A stretch of 64,000 nt of DNA. It comes from CAVVUC01 sp963751395 (GTDB lineage: Bacteria; Verrucomicrobiota; Verrucomicrobiia; Chthoniobacterales; Chthoniobacteraceae). Shown here piece by piece: positions 60,147 to 64,000 of the stretch (its first letter is position 1; each line of letters starts with the position of its first letter). The stretch spans positions 1,240,001-1,304,000 of the forward strand of contig CAVVUC010000001.1 of NCBI GenBank assembly GCA_963751395.1, given 5' to 3'. The notes beneath the pieces are model-generated. The model made no database searches and was not told where the DNA came from. It saw only the letters and a program-made list of their open reading frames with translations. A program made the translations under genes and the position numbers.

Positions 60147-60176
60147 GTGGCCGGTCTGAGTTCCCGGCTACAAGTG
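60147..60176. repeat. REP-like sequence downstream of nadB
   Basis: TGTGGCCGGTCTGAGTTCCC followed by GGCTACAA resembles the dispersed REP family, with a diverged centre. Confidence 0.35.
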
Positions 60177-61772
60177 CCGGAGCACGGTGTTCTTCCGGCA
60201 GCGTTTGTCGTCGGTTTCCAGGTAATCGAGCGTGTAGTGAAGTCCGCGGCTTTCTTTCCGCAGTAACGCGGAATCAACGATCAAGGCGGCGACGGTGGCG
60301 AGGTTGCGAAGTTCGAGCAGGTCGGTGGTGATTTTGAAGTCCCAGTAAAACTCCTGGATCTCGCGCTGCAAATTGCGGAGCCGCGTGCTGGCTCGCTGGA
60401 GCCGTTTCTCGGTGCGCACGATTCCGACGTAATCCCACATGAGGCGGCGGATTTCGTCCCAGTTGTGATAGATCACCACCAGCTCGTCCACGTCCTCGGC
60501 GTCGCCGCTTTTCCACTCTGGCAGCTCGATGTCGAGGCTGCCGCGCACGGAAACCGGCTCGCTGCGCAGCAGATCTTCATGTGCCCGGTGCGCCATCACC
60601 ACAGCTTCGAGCAGGGAATTGCTTGCGAGGCGGTTCGCGCCGTGCAGGCCGGTGCAGGCAACTTCGCCGATCGCGTAAAGGCCGCGCAGGCTCGATGCTC
60701 CGTTGATGTTGCTAAGGACGCCGCCGCATTGGTAATGCGCCGCCGGCACGACAGGAATTGGTTGTTTGGTGATGTCGATGCCGTATCGCAGGCACGTTTC
60801 GTAAATGTTCGGGAACCGCTCGCGCAGAAAGTCCGCCGGTTTGTGGGTGATGTCGAGATAGACGCATTTGCCGCCGGTCCGCTTCATCTCGGCGTCGATG
60901 GCACGGGCCACAACGTCGCGCGGAGCGAGCGCCTTGAGCGGATGATATTTCTGCATGAACTCGCGTCCTCTTTCGTCAATGAGCCTGGCGCCTTCTCCTC
61001 GAACCGCTTCCGAAATGAGGAACGAGCGGGCCTCGGGATGAAACAGGCAGGTGGGATGGAACTGGACGAACTCCATGTTCGCGATGTTCGCTCCCGCGCG
61101 CCAGGCCATCGCGACACCGTCGCCGGTCGCGATATTCGGGTTGGTCGTGTAAAGATAGACCTTGCCGCAGCCGCCGGTCGCAAGGACCAGCCGGTCGGTT
61201 CGCAACGTGTGGACGACACCGGTTTTTTCGTCGAGCACGTAAACGCCGAGACAACGGTCTTCGGTGGCATAGCCGAGTTTGCCGGCGGTGATCAAATCGA
61301 CGGCGATGTGGTTGTCGAGAAGATCGATGCGCGGGTTCGATTGCACGGCCCGCAGAAGCGCCTGCTCGATCTCGCGCCCGGTCACGTCACGCGAATGGAG
61401 CACGCGCCTTTTCGAGTGGCCGCCTTCGCGCCCGAGATCGAGTTCCTTTTCGCCGCTGCCGAGTTCGCGCTCGTCGAACTGTACACCGAGTTCGATCAAC
61501 TCCCGCACGCGCGCCGGACCTTCGGTGACAATCGTCCGCACCACTTTTTCGTCGCACAATCCCGCGCCTGCATCGAGCGTGTCCTGCACGTGCAAGTCGA
61601 ACGAATCCTCCACGCTCGTGACACACGCCAGCCCGCCTTGCGCGTAGGCCGTGTTCGATTCGCCGGGCGCGCGCTTCGTGATGACGGCGACGCTGCCGTC
61701 CGCCGCTGCTTTCGTGGCGAAGCTCAAGCCGGCGATGCCGCTGCCGATGACGACGAAATCGTATTGTTTCAT
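60168..61772 (-). CDS. nadB: L-aspartate oxidase
   Basis: The 534-residue flavoprotein starts with the FAD-binding dinucleotide fold MKQYDFVVIGSGIAGLSFAT. It has AYAQGGLACV, HSKRRVLHSRDVTGREIEQA, ATGGCGKVYLYTTNPNIATG, MEFVQFHPTC, RDVVARAIDAEMKRTGGKCV, HYQCGGVLSNINGASSLRGL and GLHGANRLASNSLLEAVVMA, all typical of NadB and distinguishing it from succinate dehydrogenase by gene context. It oxidises L-aspartate to iminoaspartate, the first step of de novo NAD synthesis, using oxygen or fumarate. It is 34 bp downstream of panC and probably in the same operon. NadA and NadC are not in the window. Confidence 0.95.
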   Translation of the reverse strand: MKQYDFVVIGSGIAGLSFATKAAADGSVAVITKRAPGESNTAYAQGGLACVTSVEDSFDLHVQDTLDAGAGLCDEKVVRTIVTEGPARVRELIELGVQFDERELGSGEKELDLGREGGHSKRRVLHSRDVTGREIEQALLRAVQSNPRIDLLDNHIAVDLITAGKLGYATEDRCLGVYVLDEKTGVVHTLRTDRLVLATGGCGKVYLYTTNPNIATGDGVAMAWRAGANIANMEFVQFHPTCLFHPEARSFLISEAVRGEGARLIDERGREFMQKYHPLKALAPRDVVARAIDAEMKRTGGKCVYLDITHKPADFLRERFPNIYETCLRYGIDITKQPIPVVPAAHYQCGGVLSNINGASSLRGLYAIGEVACTGLHGANRLASNSLLEAVVMAHRAHEDLLRSEPVSVRGSLDIELPEWKSGDAEDVDELVVIYHNWDEIRRLMWDYVGIVRTEKRLQRASTRLRNLQREIQEFYWDFKITTDLLELRNLATVAALIVDSALLRKESRGLHYTLDYLETDDKRCRKNTVLRHL

Positions 61773-61806
61773 GGAAAGGCGGAACGCGTAACGCGGAATG
61801 CGGAAG
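61773..61806. repeat. Heptamer-like spacer between panC and nadB
   Basis: On the coding strand the spacer reads CCGCATT, CCGCGTT, ACGCGTT, CCGCCTT in succession, the same motif as the CCGCATT/CCGCAAT tracts near 18.2-18.7 kb. It lies where the nadB ribosome-binding region should be. Confidence 0.55.
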
Positions 61807-62646
61807 TCATGGCTGGATGTTGTCGATCAGGCGCGTCCTGCCGAAGAAGACGGCGGCGGCGATCAACGAGGTGCGTGTCGCGCGGGTGACCGGTTGCAGA
61901 GTCCGCGCATCGACCACTTCGATGTAATCGATTTTCGCGAGCGGCATCGCGGAGATTCTTTTCGCGATGAACTCCCGCAGAAAACGGGCGTCGTCTTTCC
62001 CGTTCCGCGCCATCTTCTTTGCCTCGGTCAACGCGGCCCGGATCACTGGCGCCTGCGTTCGTTCTTCCGCACTGAGGTATTGGTTGCGCGAACTGAGGGC
62101 TAGGCCGTCGTGTTCGCGAACGGTTTCGACCGGGGCGATTTTGATCGGAAAATCCAGATCGCGCGCCATGCGCTGGATGATCGCAAGCTGCTGGTAGTCC
62201 TTCCGGCCAAAGACGGCGATGTCCGGCGCGACGATATTGAAGAGCTTGGTGACGACCGTGCAGACTCCGCGAAAATGGTGCGGGCGCGACTTGCCGCAAA
62301 GCACTTTCTCCAACCCGGTCTCCTCGACGTAAGTCGAAAAATCCGCCGGATACATTTGTGCGGCGGACGGCGCGAACAGCAGATCGACGCCGTTGTCCCG
62401 GCAGAGTTTTGCATCCGCGGAAAACGGACGCGGGTATCGCGACAGGTCTTCCTTTGGACCGAACTGCGTCGGGTTGACGAAGAGACTCACGACGACGGAG
62501 CCTTTGCCGCCCGCCAGTTCGCGGGCTCGATGAATCAACGCGAGATGCCCCGCGTGCAGCGCTCCCATCGTTGGCACGAGCGCGACCGGGCCGGGAAGAG
62601 AGCGCCGGAGTTTCGAAGTTGCGGTTGGGGAGCGGAGGATTCTCAA
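61807..62646 (-). CDS. panC: Pantothenate synthetase
   Basis: The 279-residue protein shows the ATP-binding PTMGALHAGHLALIHRAREL (HxGH), VVVSLFVNPTQFGPKEDLSR, VEETGLEKVLCGKSRPHHFR, VFGRKDYQQLAIIQRMARDL and SSRNQYLSAEER (KMSKS-like region). It joins pantoate and beta-alanine using ATP to make pantothenate for coenzyme A. It precedes nadB by 34 bp; the gap has CCGCATT-like heptamers. The pairing of the two cofactor genes suggests cotranscription. Confidence 0.95.
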   Translation of the reverse strand: MRILRSPTATSKLRRSLPGPVALVPTMGALHAGHLALIHRARELAGGKGSVVVSLFVNPTQFGPKEDLSRYPRPFSADAKLCRDNGVDLLFAPSAAQMYPADFSTYVEETGLEKVLCGKSRPHHFRGVCTVVTKLFNIVAPDIAVFGRKDYQQLAIIQRMARDLDFPIKIAPVETVREHDGLALSSRNQYLSAEERTQAPVIRAALTEAKKMARNGKDDARFLREFIAKRISAMPLAKIDYIEVVDARTLQPVTRATRTSLIAAAVFFGRTRLIDNIQP

Positions 62647-62698
62647 AGCAGGCTGCGAGTGCGTCTATGAACGCACCGGGGCGGCTTGTCAATGCGTC

Positions 62699-63826
62699 CT
62701 ATTCCGGCTTCTGATTGACCTGGTATCCGGCGACGAATTTTTTCCTGAAATCGTCGAACGTGCCCTGCTCGATGGCGGAACGAACGCGCGCCATGAGGTT
62801 CAGGTAGAAATGCAGGTTGTGCAGCGAGATGAGCCGTAGCCCGAGAATCTCCTCGGCCTTGATCAAATGCCGGAGATAACCGCGCGTGAAATCCTGGCAG
62901 GCCGGGCATGTGCAGCCTTCCTCGATCGGGCCGGTGTCGCGTGCAAACGGGCTGTTTTTCAAATTGATCGTGCCGGTCTCGGTGAACGCGGTGCCGTTGC
63001 GCGCGAGCCGCGTCGGCAGCACGCAGTCGAACATGTCGATGCCGCGCGCGATCATCTCGACCATCTGCGGCGGAGTGCCGAGGCCCATCGTGTAGCGCGG
63101 TTTGTCCGACGGCAGAAACGGCTCGCTGTTTTCCACCGCGCGCATCATCTCCTTTTCGGATTCACCGACGCTTACGCCGCCGACGGCATATCCATCGAAC
63201 CCGATCTCGACGAGCGCCTCCGCGCTTTTGCGACGCAATTCGGCGAAGGTGGAACCTTGCACGATGCCGAAGACGAGCGGTGCCGCGTCGCCCGCCGAGC
63301 GCCGTTCCGCGCGCCATTTTCCGCATCGCACCGCCCATCGCAGTGTGAGGTCAAGACTCGTCGCGGCGTAGTCGTAGCCGCAGTCGGCGTGCGGGCATTC
63401 GTCAAAGGCCATTGCGATATCCGAGCCGAGCGTCTCCTGGATTTCCATCGCCGTCTCCGGTCCGATGAAACACGGCGCGCCATCGAGGTGATTCTGGAAG
63501 TGGACGCCGTCCTCGGTGATGCGCCGCAGTTTCGCCAGCGAGAAGACCTGGAAGCCGCCGCTGTCGGTCAGGATGGGTCCCTGCCAGCCCATGAAATTGT
63601 GAAGCCCGCGATAGTGCTTGATCACGTCCATTCCGGGGCGCACAAACAGGTGGTAAGTGTTGCCGAGAATGATCTGCGCGTTCATCTCGCGAAGCTCACG
63701 CGGACTCACCGCCTTCACGCTTCCCTGCGTGCCGACCGGCATGAATACAGGCGTCTCGACGATGCCGTGCGGCGTCGTCAGTCTTCCGCGGCGCGCTTTC
63801 CCTTCCTGAGTGATCAGTTCAAACAT
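62699..63826 (-). CDS. tgt: Queuine/preQ1 tRNA-guanine transglycosylase
   Basis: The 375-residue protein begins MFELITQEGKARRGRLTTPH and has PVFMPVGTQGSVKAVSPREL, ILTDSGGFQVFSLAKLRRIT (catalytic-type Asp), MAFDECPHADCGYDYAATSL, GGVSVGESEKEMMRAVENSE, FDCVLPTRLARNGTAFTETG (nucleophile Asp) and the zinc-binding CTCPACQDFTRGYLRHLIKA ending ISLHNLHF. It exchanges guanine 34 for the queuosine precursor in tRNAs with GUN anticodons. The gene is upstream of panC with a 52-bp gap. Confidence 0.96.
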   Translation of the reverse strand: MFELITQEGKARRGRLTTPHGIVETPVFMPVGTQGSVKAVSPRELREMNAQIILGNTYHLFVRPGMDVIKHYRGLHNFMGWQGPILTDSGGFQVFSLAKLRRITEDGVHFQNHLDGAPCFIGPETAMEIQETLGSDIAMAFDECPHADCGYDYAATSLDLTLRWAVRCGKWRAERRSAGDAAPLVFGIVQGSTFAELRRKSAEALVEIGFDGYAVGGVSVGESEKEMMRAVENSEPFLPSDKPRYTMGLGTPPQMVEMIARGIDMFDCVLPTRLARNGTAFTETGTINLKNSPFARDTGPIEEGCTCPACQDFTRGYLRHLIKAEEILGLRLISLHNLHFYLNLMARVRSAIEQGTFDDFRKKFVAGYQVNQKPE

Positions 63827-63900
63827 GGAGGCGCAACCCTACTGGTGCGGTGTGGAAGGCGGCAAGGGAAAGCGCAGGAAGCGCATGCGGCCTGGTCAGC

Positions 63901-63934
63901 AAAAAAGCGCGAGAGACGAGTCACGCGCTTTTTC
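63901..63934. terminator. Bidirectional-type terminator
   Basis: AAAAAGCGCG (63902-63911) pairs perfectly with CGCGCTTTTT (63924-63933) around a 12-base loop, giving a GC stem flanked by A and T runs. On the minus strand it would end the gene whose stop is at 63962-63964. Confidence 0.75.
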
Positions 63935-63961
63935 GTCAGGAGGAAATGTATTTGCGCCGGT

Positions 63962-64000
63962 TCAGTTGCTGAGCACCAGGGGCGGCGGGAGCTTGGGCTG
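63962..64000 (-). CDS. C-terminal end of an unidentified gene (edge fragment)
   Basis: The minus strand reads QPKLPPPLVLSN and stop (TGA, 63964-63962), followed 28 bp later by a terminator. This looks like the last 12 codons of a gene entering from the right, but too little is visible to identify it. Confidence 0.35.
   Translation of the reverse strand, partial: QPKLPPPLVLSN

Noticed and set aside
61769..62692. 307-codon minus-strand frame overlapping panC
   Set aside because: Different frame of panC; panC motifs are unambiguous in the other frame.

Overview
The window is GC-rich bacterial DNA and most resembles a member of the phylum Verrucomicrobiota. The reasons are several giant secreted proteins built of autotransporter-associated beta-strand repeats ending in PEP-CTERM sorting signals, a DUF2760/double-Hsp70 operon, long-leader prepilin-like proteins with an A|FSLIE cleavage site, carbohydrate-active enzymes, and a heavy load of palindromic intergenic repeats. 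The phylum assignment is inferred from gene content only; no rRNA or tRNA gene was recognised.

Layout. 1-4514 (minus): a large modular GH30 glycosidase running off the left edge. 4834-12342 (plus): two related PEP-CTERM beta-strand-repeat proteins sharing a 472-bp identical block. 12343-13572: a MITE-like element and a second inverted-repeat element. 13573-16315 (minus): a sensor kinase / NarL-type response regulator operon. 16316-18600: a RAYT transposase remnant, a threefold array of ~0.5-kb units and heptanucleotide repeats. 18605-33958 (plus): two giant PEP-CTERM genes, each interrupted by a one-base frameshift, followed by a prepilin-like gene (34281-35045). 35129-36472: seven tandem 192-bp units. 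36483-41514 (minus): DUF2760-Hsp70-Hsp70 operon. 41604-49202: NlpC/P60-like lipoprotein, GH2 beta-galactosidase (frameshifted), PL1-type pectate lyase (frameshifted), a second MITE copy and an HMGL-like aldolase. 49249-63826: mostly housekeeping genes (HEAT-repeat protein, Gfo/Idh oxidoreductase, DEAD-box helicase, TPR protein, HAD phosphatase, holB, tmk, a PIN toxin pair, a secreted barrel-like protein, nadB, panC, tgt).

How it fits together. The left two thirds looks like a surface and polysaccharide region: secreted glycosidases and a lyase, exosortase-substrate repeat proteins, a prepilin-like protein and a kinase with carbohydrate-binding-like sensor domains. The most unusual observation is a promoter architecture seen three times: palindrome GACATG-NN-CATGTC, one base, a -35-like hexamer, exactly 17 bases, and a -10-like hexamer beginning TA. 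It precedes both giant PEP-CTERM genes and the prepilin-like gene and suggests a shared regulator. No exosortase gene is in the window.

Four long genes carry single-base frameshifts whose repair restores family-typical sequence. These may be assembly errors, decay, or in the G-tract case slippage; sequence alone cannot decide. Long antisense and alternate-frame reading frames in the repeat genes and repeat arrays were judged spurious.
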